Notes under the pieces: model-generated
Database searches by the model: none
Seen by the model: the letters and a program-made list of their open reading frames with translations, nothing else
Told to the model about the DNA's origin: nothing
Part shown: piece by piece, positions 9,278 to 17,265 of the stretch
Numbering within the stretch: position 1 is the stretch's first letter
Layout: every line of letters begins with the position of its first letter
NCBI GenBank assembly: GCA_012520055.1
Contig: JAAYPA010000057.1
Location: 1-33,926 of the forward strand
Length of the DNA: 33,926 bases
Direction: 5' to 3'
From: Mollicutes bacterium
Lineage (GTDB): Bacteria; Bacillota_I; Bacilli_A; RF39; UBA660
Program-made: the position numbers and the translations under genes

Positions 9278-9573
9278 TATCCCACCACCTTAGGTACTTC
9301 AATTTGACGATTATCTATAGCTTTACAATTTGATAGAAGTAGTTCTACATCTGTTCCTTCTTCAGAGTCATCATCTTCTCTTAATTTACTTTCAAATAAA
9401 TCAAAAGGATGGGTTTGTGGTTCTACTTCTTCTAAACCATCAATTTGAGTAATTAAATCCATTTGTTCTTTTAAATAATCTAATTCTTGTAAGACAGTAT
9501 CTACTTCTTCATCTGTTACTTGAAATAGTAAATTAGCTGCTAAATCATTAATTATTTCTTTATTAAATTTCAT
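9277..9573 (-). CDS. gatC: Asp/Glu-tRNA amidotransferase subunit C
   Basis: 98 aa, between aspS and gatA; LANLLFQVTDEEV... and VEPQTHPFD motif. Confidence 0.9.
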   Translation of the reverse strand: MKFNKEIINDLAANLLFQVTDEEVDTVLQELDYLKEQMDLITQIDGLEEVEPQTHPFDLFESKLREDDDSEEGTDVELLLSNCKAIDNRQIEVPKVVG

Positions 9574-11324
9574 TCTTTATCACCCTTTATTAGTGCGATA
9601 CCTAATTCATCTAGTTGTTTAATTTCAACTTCGGAAGGTGCTTCACACATTAAATCTGATGCTGATTGTGTTTTAGGGAATGTAATAACGTCTCTGATAT
9701 TATCAGTATTACTTAAAAGCATAACAATTCGGTCTAAGCCAAAGGCAATACCACCATGAGGAGGTGTACCGTATTTTAAGGCTTCTAAGAAGAAACCAAA
9801 TTTTCTTTTTGCTTCTTCTTCGGAAATTCCTAAAGCTTTGAATACTTCAGATTGCATTTTTTGGTTATGAATTCTAATAGATCCCCCACCTAGTTCGTAA
9901 CCATTTAATACTAAATCATAAGCTACTGATAAGCAGTTAGCCGGATCATTTAGTTTTTGGGTTGATTCAGGCATCGTAAATGGATGATGAGTAGTTACAT
10001 AACGGTTTTCTGATTCAGAATATTCAAACATTGGAAAATCTGTAATAAATAAGAAGTTATAAGTATTTTCCGGTATTAAATTAAAATCATTACCGATTTT
10101 TAATCTTAATGCCCCTAATGCAGCAAAAACTACTTTTGGTTTACCACAAACAATTACAACTAAGTCCCCATTTTCAACGTTAAATTTTTCTTTTATCGTA
10201 TTTTGAATTTCTGGTTCTAAATTTTTAGCGATAACTCCGGTAAACTCATTATTATCATATTTTAACCACGCTAAACCTTTAGCTCCATATATTTTAACGA
10301 AATCAGTTAAACGATCAATTTCATTACGAGAATATTGATTATTTTTAACAACTATACATTTAGCTATTCCGCCATCAGCTATGGCTCCAGCAAATACATT
10401 CATAGAAGTATTTCTTAATTCTTCGGTTAAATCTTGAAGTTCTAAACCAAATCTGGTATCTGGTTTATCACTACCAAAACGATTCATAGCTTCTTCATAA
10501 GTTAAACGAGGGAATTTATAATCAATTTCAAAACCAGCTGCTTCTTTCCAAACATGCTTAATTAAATCTTCAGCCATGACTAAAATATCTTCTTGATTTA
10601 TAAAGCTCATTTCAATATCAACTTGGGTAAACTCCGATTGACGATCAGCTCTTAAGTCCTCATCTCTAAAACATTTGGCAATTTGATAATATTTTTCAAA
10701 TCCAGAAATCATTAAAACTTGTTTAAACAATTGTGGACTTTGAGGAAGCGCATAAAACATTCCACGATTAACTCTCGATGGTACTAAATAGTCTCTTGCT
10801 CCTTCCGGAGTACTTTTACAAAGAATTGGTGTCTCAAAATCAATAAAGCCATGATTATCTAAATATGATCTAAAAGCCCTATTAATCTTATGTCTTAACA
10901 TCATTATATTTTTTAATTTTTCTCTTCTTAAATCTAAATAACGATATTTAAGCGCTATTTGTTCATTAATTTCTTTATCTTCATAGATATTAAATGGTAA
11001 GGCTTCAGCTTCACTTAAAATAGATAAATTATCTACCATAAGTTCTACTTCACCGGTAGGAAGATTAGGATTGATTTCACTTTCTGATCTTTTTTGTAAT
11101 TTACCGGTTACTTTAATGCAATATTCATTTTTAAGACTTTCAGCAAGAGCAAAATCATCTTTTAAAAACTGGCGATTAAATACTACTTGTAAAAGACCTG
11201 AGCGATCTCTTAAGTCAACGAAAATAACGCCCCCCATATCACGACGTTTATTAACCCAACCATAGACAGTAATAACTTCACCGACTTCTTTTGTTGTAAA
11301 TTTTCCATTATCGTATTTTTTCAT
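9570..11324 (-). CDS. aspS: Aspartate--tRNA ligase
   Basis: GWVNKRRDMGGVIFVDLRDR, FRDEDLRADRQSEFTQVDIEMSF, GIAFGLDRIVMLL; SD AGAAAGAGG then ATG at 11324. Confidence 0.95.
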   Translation of the reverse strand: MKKYDNGKFTTKEVGEVITVYGWVNKRRDMGGVIFVDLRDRSGLLQVVFNRQFLKDDFALAESLKNEYCIKVTGKLQKRSESEINPNLPTGEVELMVDNLSILSEAEALPFNIYEDKEINEQIALKYRYLDLRREKLKNIMMLRHKINRAFRSYLDNHGFIDFETPILCKSTPEGARDYLVPSRVNRGMFYALPQSPQLFKQVLMISGFEKYYQIAKCFRDEDLRADRQSEFTQVDIEMSFINQEDILVMAEDLIKHVWKEAAGFEIDYKFPRLTYEEAMNRFGSDKPDTRFGLELQDLTEELRNTSMNVFAGAIADGGIAKCIVVKNNQYSRNEIDRLTDFVKIYGAKGLAWLKYDNNEFTGVIAKNLEPEIQNTIKEKFNVENGDLVVIVCGKPKVVFAALGALRLKIGNDFNLIPENTYNFLFITDFPMFEYSESENRYVTTHHPFTMPESTQKLNDPANCLSVAYDLVLNGYELGGGSIRIHNQKMQSEVFKALGISEEEAKRKFGFFLEALKYGTPPHGGIAFGLDRIVMLLSNTDNIRDVITFPKTQSASDLMCEAPSEVEIKQLDELGIALIKGDKE

Positions 11325-11337
11325 TGTATTCCTCTTT

Positions 11338-12696
11338 CTAAAAATCACAGTTATTTGGAGTTCTTGGATATGGGATGACGTCTCTTATATTATCTACTCC
11401 TGTTAAATAAATAAGGAGTCTTTCAAAGCCCATTCCAAATCCACTATGAATAACACTACCATACTTACGTAAATCTAAATACCATGACATTTCTTCAGTA
11501 TTTAAATTTAGTTCTTTCATGCGTTTTATTAATTTATCATAATTTTCTTCTCTTTGGCTGCCACCAATTAATTCACCTGCCTCTGGTACAAGTAAATCTA
11601 CAGCAGCTACTGTTTTATTATCATCATTTAATTTCATATAGAAAGCTTTAATATCTTTTGGCCAGTTAAAGACAAAAACCGGACCATTAAAATATTCAGT
11701 AATATATTTTTCGTGCTCTTTAGCGATATCTTCACCATATTCAGGATTAAATTCCCATTTAATATCAGCTTTCTTTAAAATATCAATAACTTCTTTATGT
11801 GTTATTTTAGTAAAGGTACTATTAATTAAATTTTCTAATTTTTGAATTAATCCTTTTTGAACAAAGTTATCTAAAAATTGCATCTCGTAAGGGCATCTAT
11901 CTAATACAGCTTTAACAACGTATTTAAGCATTTCTTCCATGACTTTCATATCATCATCTAAATCACAGAAAGCCATTTCCGGTTCAATCATCCAGAACTC
12001 ACTGGCATGTGTTTTAGTATTAGAGTTTTCAGCTCTGAAAGTTGGCCCAAAAGTATATACTTTTTTATAAGCTAAAGCAAAAGTTTCAGCTTCTAATTGT
12101 CCGGATACTGTCAGACTACTTTTTTTACCAAAAAAGTCTTCTTTATAATCCGGTTTTTTATTTAATTTATCTAAATCTAAAGTAGTTACTTGGAACATAT
12201 TACCTGCTCCTTCACAGTCACTTGCTGTTATTATTGGAGCATGAAAATAGATAAATCCATTATTTTGAAAATATTCATGGATGGCAAAGGATGTTACACT
12301 TCTAATTCTAAATATAGCATTAAATAAGTTAGTTCTTGGTCTTAAATGAGCAATTGTTCTTAAGAATTCTCTAGTATGTCTTTTTGGTTGAATTGGATAT
12401 GTTTCATCGCATTCGCCTAAAACGGTTATTTTATCTGCCTTAATTTCAAAATCTTGACTACCTTCACTTTCAACTACTTTACCGGTAACTTCAATTGAAG
12501 ATCCAATTAAAATCTTTTGAATTTCTTCAAAATTACTATTTTCATCAGTATAAACTATTTGAACACTTTTAAAATAAGTTCCATCAAATAAATCGATAAA
12601 ACCAAATTTTGCTTGTTTGCGATGATTTTTAATCCAACCACAAATAGTTACATCTTTACCAATATAACTTTCTTTAAATAATTCTTTAATGTCCAT
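11338..12696 (-). CDS. asnS: Asparagine--tRNA ligase
   Basis: Class II aaRS; FGPTFRAENSNTKTHASEFWMIEPEMAF, GFGMGFERLLIYLTG. Confidence 0.95.
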   Translation of the reverse strand: MDIKELFKESYIGKDVTICGWIKNHRKQAKFGFIDLFDGTYFKSVQIVYTDENSNFEEIQKILIGSSIEVTGKVVESEGSQDFEIKADKITVLGECDETYPIQPKRHTREFLRTIAHLRPRTNLFNAIFRIRSVTSFAIHEYFQNNGFIYFHAPIITASDCEGAGNMFQVTTLDLDKLNKKPDYKEDFFGKKSSLTVSGQLEAETFALAYKKVYTFGPTFRAENSNTKTHASEFWMIEPEMAFCDLDDDMKVMEEMLKYVVKAVLDRCPYEMQFLDNFVQKGLIQKLENLINSTFTKITHKEVIDILKKADIKWEFNPEYGEDIAKEHEKYITEYFNGPVFVFNWPKDIKAFYMKLNDDNKTVAAVDLLVPEAGELIGGSQREENYDKLIKRMKELNLNTEEMSWYLDLRKYGSVIHSGFGMGFERLLIYLTGVDNIRDVIPYPRTPNNCDF

Positions 12697-12705
12697 ATTA
12701 TCACC

Positions 12706-13968
12706 TTATCTATGAGAATCTAAATATTCAACTAAATTATTAATATTAACTTTTTCTTCTTCTTTAGTTAAGTTATCTTTAACATTAACTTCGTTATTTT
12801 CTAAATCTTGATCATTTATAATTATTAAATATTTAGCTTTTAAACGATCAGCAGACTTAAATTCCCCTTTTAATCCTTTATTTAAATAATCAGTTTCAGT
12901 TATAAAATCATTTAGTCTTAAATCTTGTGCTAAAAGAGCAGCAGTTTCTTTTTCGGTATCAGAAACATACATAATATATATGTCTATACCATCTTTAGTA
13001 TCAAAATTAACTCCTGTATAAGTCATTGCCATAACGGTACGGTCATAACCCATCGCAAAGCCTACTGCTGGAACGCTAGGGCCATCTAAAAGTTCGATTA
13101 AACCATTATAACGTCCTCCGCCACCTAAGGCTAAATTACCCATTTCCGGTACATCAGCAGTTATTTCAAACACGGTATGATCATAATAATCAAGTCCTCT
13201 TACCAAACGAGGATTTTCTTTATAATTAATATCTAATAATTCTAGATATTCTTTTAATTTATTGTATCTATTTAAACTAGTCTCATTTAAATAATTGGTA
13301 GTTTTAGGAGCATTTAATAAAATATCTTTTTCGCCATCAATCTTACAATCAAGTACTCTTAGAGGATTTTTTTCTATACGCTCTTTACAGTCCTCACATA
13401 ATTCTTCCTTATATGGTATTAAATATTCAATTAATGCTTTACGATAGTTATTTCTTGATTCTTTATCACCTAAAGTATTGATATTAATAGTTACATCTTT
13501 TAATCCTAAGATAGTATAAGTATTATAAGCTAAACTAATTACATCTAAATCAGCTAAAACATCATCTGAACCAATAAGTTCAATTCCAAATTGGGTAAGT
13601 TCACGATAACGACCAAGTTGTGGGCGGTCATATCGATACATTTTGCCAATATAGTAAGCTTTTACAGGTTCGGTTTGATTACCATAAAGCTTATTTTCTA
13701 TATACCAACGACAAACACCAGCAGTTCCTTCTGGTCTTAAAGTTAAATTACGGTTTCCCCTGTCAACAAAATCATAAGTTTCTTTACTTACGATATCAGT
13801 AGCATCTCCAACTGCTCGATGAAATAGTTCGCTGGCTTCAAAAACTGGTGTTTCAATGTACGAGTAATTATATTTTTCACAAATACTACGAAGAATATCA
13901 TTAACATACATTCTTTTTTGAGATTCTTCTCCGTATATATCCATAGTTCCTTTTTGTTTAGTTATCAT
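12706..13968 (-). CDS. hisS: Histidine--tRNA ligase
   Basis: KGTMDIYG, LRPEGTAGVCR, GRYRELTQFGIELIG, RGLDYYDHTVFEI; SD AAAGGAGAG. Confidence 0.95.
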   Translation of the reverse strand: MITKQKGTMDIYGEESQKRMYVNDILRSICEKYNYSYIETPVFEASELFHRAVGDATDIVSKETYDFVDRGNRNLTLRPEGTAGVCRWYIENKLYGNQTEPVKAYYIGKMYRYDRPQLGRYRELTQFGIELIGSDDVLADLDVISLAYNTYTILGLKDVTININTLGDKESRNNYRKALIEYLIPYKEELCEDCKERIEKNPLRVLDCKIDGEKDILLNAPKTTNYLNETSLNRYNKLKEYLELLDINYKENPRLVRGLDYYDHTVFEITADVPEMGNLALGGGGRYNGLIELLDGPSVPAVGFAMGYDRTVMAMTYTGVNFDTKDGIDIYIMYVSDTEKETAALLAQDLRLNDFITETDYLNKGLKGEFKSADRLKAKYLIIINDQDLENNEVNVKDNLTKEEEKVNINNLVEYLDSHR

Positions 13969-13983
13969 ATTATCTCTCCTTTA

Positions 13984-14204
13984 TAAAACAAAAAACACCA
14001 GCCATGTAAGGACGAGCAAATATACCCGCGGTGCCACCTTACTTTACTAGTGTACTCTCCTTATTCTTATCGCGAATGCACGTTGTTTTTTAAAAGACTG
14101 TTCCAGTTTATATTTCTACTTAGGCATTCTCACCTAATTAGCCTTCTCTTTAAGTAGATTAAAATTATAAACCTCTGTTCTTTCAAAACAATTACTTCCT
14201 CATA
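13984..14204 (-). ncRNA. T-box riboswitch leader upstream of hisS
   Basis: Reverse strand contains AAGGTGGCACCGCGG T-box core; stem I-like region upstream; terminator ACACUAG..GUAAGG / CCUUAC..CUGGUGU followed by UUUUUU. Confidence 0.92.
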
Positions 14205-14233
14205 ATTTTACTTAAAAATATGGGTTTTGTCAA
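14205..14233 (-). promoter_or_regulatory. Sigma-A type promoter for the T-box/hisS operon
   Basis: Reverse strand TTGACA-N17-TAAAAT immediately upstream of the T-box leader. Confidence 0.75.
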
Positions 14234-14243
14234 TAACATTGAC

Positions 14244-16001
14244 CTAGATATTTTTTAAATAATTATATAAATCTTCAGCTACTTTAAAAGGTAAATAGTT
14301 TTGTAGTTCTTTTAAAGACTTTTCTTTTAAATTTTTAACACTACCAAATGCTTTAATAAGTTCTTTTTTACGTTTATTTCCTATGCCGGGAATATTATCA
14401 AGAACACTAGCTATGGTACCTTTACTTCTGATTTGTTTATGATAGTTAATGGTATATCTATGAACTTCATCTTGGATTCTGGTTAAATAATGAAATAATT
14501 TACTGGTTTTATCAATATTATAAGTTTCTAAAGTATTTCCATCAATTAAATCATTGGTTTTATGATAATCATTTTTGGCAAGACCACATATTTTAATATT
14601 TAGATTTAAACTTTCTAAAACTTCTTTAGTGGCCCTTATTTGATTAATTCCACCATCAACGATAATTAACTCTGGTAGTTCGTCTTTCTCTACTAAAGCA
14701 CGATAATAACGTCTGTAAATAACCTCTTTCATGGTATTATAGTCATCATTTTTATCAAGTAAGATTTTATATTTACGGTATTTATTTTTAGCTGGCAGTC
14801 CATTTATAAAAACAACCATACCGGACACCGAAAATGAACCAAATAAATTTGAGTTATCAAAGACATCAATGCGGTTTATATTAATACCTAAAAGAGCTGA
14901 TAATTCATCGTTGGCTCCACTGGTTCTTTCTAATTTATTCATAGCTTTTTTAAAATTATTTTCATGATTTATTTTAGCATTTTCTCTAGATAATAATAAT
15001 AATTTTTTCTTTGGACCTCTTGTGACATTCACCAATTTCGTATCAATAACTTTACTTAATATCTCTTTATTAATTTCATCTGGTAAATAAATTTCTTTAG
15101 GAATTTCTCTTTTTTGATAAAATAATGAAATATAAGCTTCTAATTCTTCTGAGTAATTATCGGTTACGGCAAAAATATCATTAAATGAACCAATTAGTTT
15201 TCCGGATCTGATAAATAAAATCTCGACAGCTAAGTACCCATTATCAAAGAAGTAATTAATTACATCCATATCTTCTTTATTAAGGAATTGAACTTTTTGT
15301 TTTTCTAAGACTACTTCCATATATTCCAGTTCTTTTTTAAGTTCTAAAGCTAGTTCATAATTCATTTCTTCGGAATAGTAGTTTATTTTTTCTAATAATT
15401 TATTTTTAATAATGTCTTCATTACCTTTTAAGAAAGATATTATTTCGGTTTCCATTTGATTAATCACTTTTTCAGGTATTTCTTTAACGCAATAACCTAA
15501 ACATTCATGGATATGATAATAAAGACAAACATCCTTAGGTAATCCTTCACACTTTTTTAAAGGATATAATCTATTAATTAAATGGACAATTCTTCTTGCA
15601 GCATAGGCATTAACAAAGGGCCCAAAAAGTAATTTATCTTTATTTTTTTTAATCTTTAAATATCTGACTATCTTTAATTTAGGAAAAGGCTTTTTTTGAT
15701 ACTCAATGTAGGGATAACTTTTATCATCTTTAAGTAAAATATTATATTTTGGATTATGTTCTTTAATTAAATTTATTTCTAAAATAAAAGATTCTAATTC
15801 AGATGAAGTAACTATATATTTAAAGTAAGCTATTTCACTGACCATTTTAGCAGTTTTACCCGTATTAGTACCACGAAAATAAGAACTTAAACGTTTCTTT
15901 AAGTTTTTAGCTTTACCGACATAGATAATGACATTATTCTCATTATGCATTAAATAACAACCCGGTTTATCAGGAACTAATTTTAATTCTTCTTTAAACA
16001 T
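14244..16001 (-). CDS. uvrC: Excinuclease ABC subunit C
   Basis: GIY-YIG N-terminus (PGCYLMHNENNVIIYVGKAKNLKKRL), UVR region, RNase H-like DVFDNSNLFGSFSVSGMV, helix-hairpin-helix NIPGIGNKRKKELIKAFGS. Confidence 0.95.
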   Translation of the reverse strand: MFKEELKLVPDKPGCYLMHNENNVIIYVGKAKNLKKRLSSYFRGTNTGKTAKMVSEIAYFKYIVTSSELESFILEINLIKEHNPKYNILLKDDKSYPYIEYQKKPFPKLKIVRYLKIKKNKDKLLFGPFVNAYAARRIVHLINRLYPLKKCEGLPKDVCLYYHIHECLGYCVKEIPEKVINQMETEIISFLKGNEDIIKNKLLEKINYYSEEMNYELALELKKELEYMEVVLEKQKVQFLNKEDMDVINYFFDNGYLAVEILFIRSGKLIGSFNDIFAVTDNYSEELEAYISLFYQKREIPKEIYLPDEINKEILSKVIDTKLVNVTRGPKKKLLLLSRENAKINHENNFKKAMNKLERTSGANDELSALLGININRIDVFDNSNLFGSFSVSGMVVFINGLPAKNKYRKYKILLDKNDDYNTMKEVIYRRYYRALVEKDELPELIIVDGGINQIRATKEVLESLNLNIKICGLAKNDYHKTNDLIDGNTLETYNIDKTSKLFHYLTRIQDEVHRYTINYHKQIRSKGTIASVLDNIPGIGNKRKKELIKAFGSVKNLKEKSLKELQNYLPFKVAEDLYNYLKNI

Positions 16002-16017
16002 GCCTCATCACTTCTTT

Positions 16018-16048
16018 ATTATACTAAATTTCTTAGTTATAGTATAAT
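16018..16048. promoter_or_regulatory. Overlapping divergent promoter palindrome (uvrC / yigZ-like)
   Basis: ATTATACTA (16018-16026) and TAGTATAAT (16040-16048) inverted repeat puts a TATAAT -10 on each strand. Confidence 0.45.
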
Positions 16049-16064
16049 ATAAATAGGTGTTATT

Positions 16065-16418
16065 ATGAAATTAATAAATACTTCTTTAATTGAAGAAAAG
16101 AAAAGTAAATTTTATGGATTTTTTTATGAACTGGATAATCTAGAGGAAATTAAAATAATTTTAAATGAATTAAAAAATAATCATAAGAAAGCTGTTCATT
16201 TTCCCTATGCATATAAATTTTTAAGTACTGCCGGAAAAACTGATGATAAAGAACCTAATAATACGGCCGGTATCCAAATCTTAAATGTTTTAGATCGTAA
16301 TAACTTAAATAAGCATATTTTAGTTATCGTTCGTTATTTTGGGGGAACTAAATTAGGAGCTTCCCTACTTTTAAGAACTTATGCAAAGTGTGCAAATGAA
16401 TGTATAAAAACTAAATAA
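16065..16418 (+). CDS. YigZ/IMPACT family protein, N-terminal domain only
   Basis: KKSKFYGFFYELDN, DDKEPNNTAGIQIL, VIVRYFGGTKLGASLLLRTYAKCA. Confidence 0.85.
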   Translation: MKLINTSLIEEKKSKFYGFFYELDNLEEIKIILNELKNNHKKAVHFPYAYKFLSTAGKTDDKEPNNTAGIQILNVLDRNNLNKHILVIVRYFGGTKLGASLLLRTYAKCANECIKTK

Positions 16419-16436
16419 TTACATAATTTTTATTAG

Positions 16437-16808
16437 GTGATTATTTTGATAAATAAACTGATAAACTTTGGAAAAGTTTTAGTTATTCCTTTGGGTATTA
16501 TTATAATTATTCCAATAATACTCGCTATTTTAAATATTATGGGAATTAAATCGTATGATATTATTTTACTTGTTATAATGATTATTACTTCTTTGATATC
16601 TGGATTATCAATGGGTAGTAAAATAACTAAACATGGTTATTTACACGGTATAGTTTTAGGAGTTGTTCTTTCTTTAATCATGTTTTTATTCAGTTTAATA
16701 TTTGATAGCAGTTATAAATTAAGTACTTTAATATATTATCTCATCATTATAGTTTCAACGACTGTTGGATCAATGATTGGTATTCAGAAGAATATTAAAA
16801 AAAACTAG
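16437..16808 (+). CDS. TIGR04086-like (YrzE-like) membrane protein
   Basis: Four-TM small protein with glycine motif GLSMGSKITKHGYLHGIVLG; near comN/spoVB-like genes. Confidence 0.65.
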   Translation: MIILINKLINFGKVLVIPLGIIIIIPIILAILNIMGIKSYDIILLVIMIITSLISGLSMGSKITKHGYLHGIVLGVVLSLIMFLFSLIFDSSYKLSTLIYYLIIIVSTTVGSMIGIQKNIKKN

Positions 16809-16828
16809 GTTTCCTAGTTTTTTATTTG
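16800..16828. terminator. Bidirectional intrinsic terminator
   Basis: AAAAAACTAGGtttCCTAGTTTTTTA between convergent genes. Confidence 0.75.
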
Positions 16829-17265
16829 TTTTTAGAATCAATAATAATGGTAACTGGGCCATCATTTTCAATATTAATTAGCATTTCAGCTCCAAAAACT
16901 CCGGGATATGTTTTAATATGTTCATTAAGTTTTTGGTTGAATTTTTCATACAAAACAATACTGTCTTCACTTTTCATCGCATTAATATAACTTGGTCTGT
17001 TACCATCTTTGGTATTAGCTTGTAAGGTAAACTGACTGATAGATAAAATTTCTCCATTTATCTCTTGAATATTTTTATTCATGACGCCATTTTCATCATC
17101 AAATACTCTTAAATTGATAATTTTTCTCACTAGATAATCAATGTCTTCTTCATTATCATCTAGGGCAATACCTACTAAAATGACAAAGCCAATACTTATT
17201 TTATTGATTAGTTTGTTATTTACAGATACACTGCCACTTTGACACCTTTGAATAACTACTTTCAT
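16822..17265 (-). CDS. dtd: D-aminoacyl-tRNA deacylase
   Basis: MKVVIQRCQSGSVSVN, SQFTLQANTKDGNRPSY, NDGPVTIIIDS. Confidence 0.93.
   Translation of the reverse strand: MKVVIQRCQSGSVSVNNKLINKISIGFVILVGIALDDNEEDIDYLVRKIINLRVFDDENGVMNKNIQEINGEILSISQFTLQANTKDGNRPSYINAMKSEDSIVLYEKFNQKLNEHIKTYPGVFGAEMLINIENDGPVTIIIDSKNK

Noticed and set aside
11071-11265. 64-aa + strand ORF
   Set aside because: Antisense to aspS.
13620-13802. 60-aa + strand ORF
   Set aside because: Antisense to hisS.
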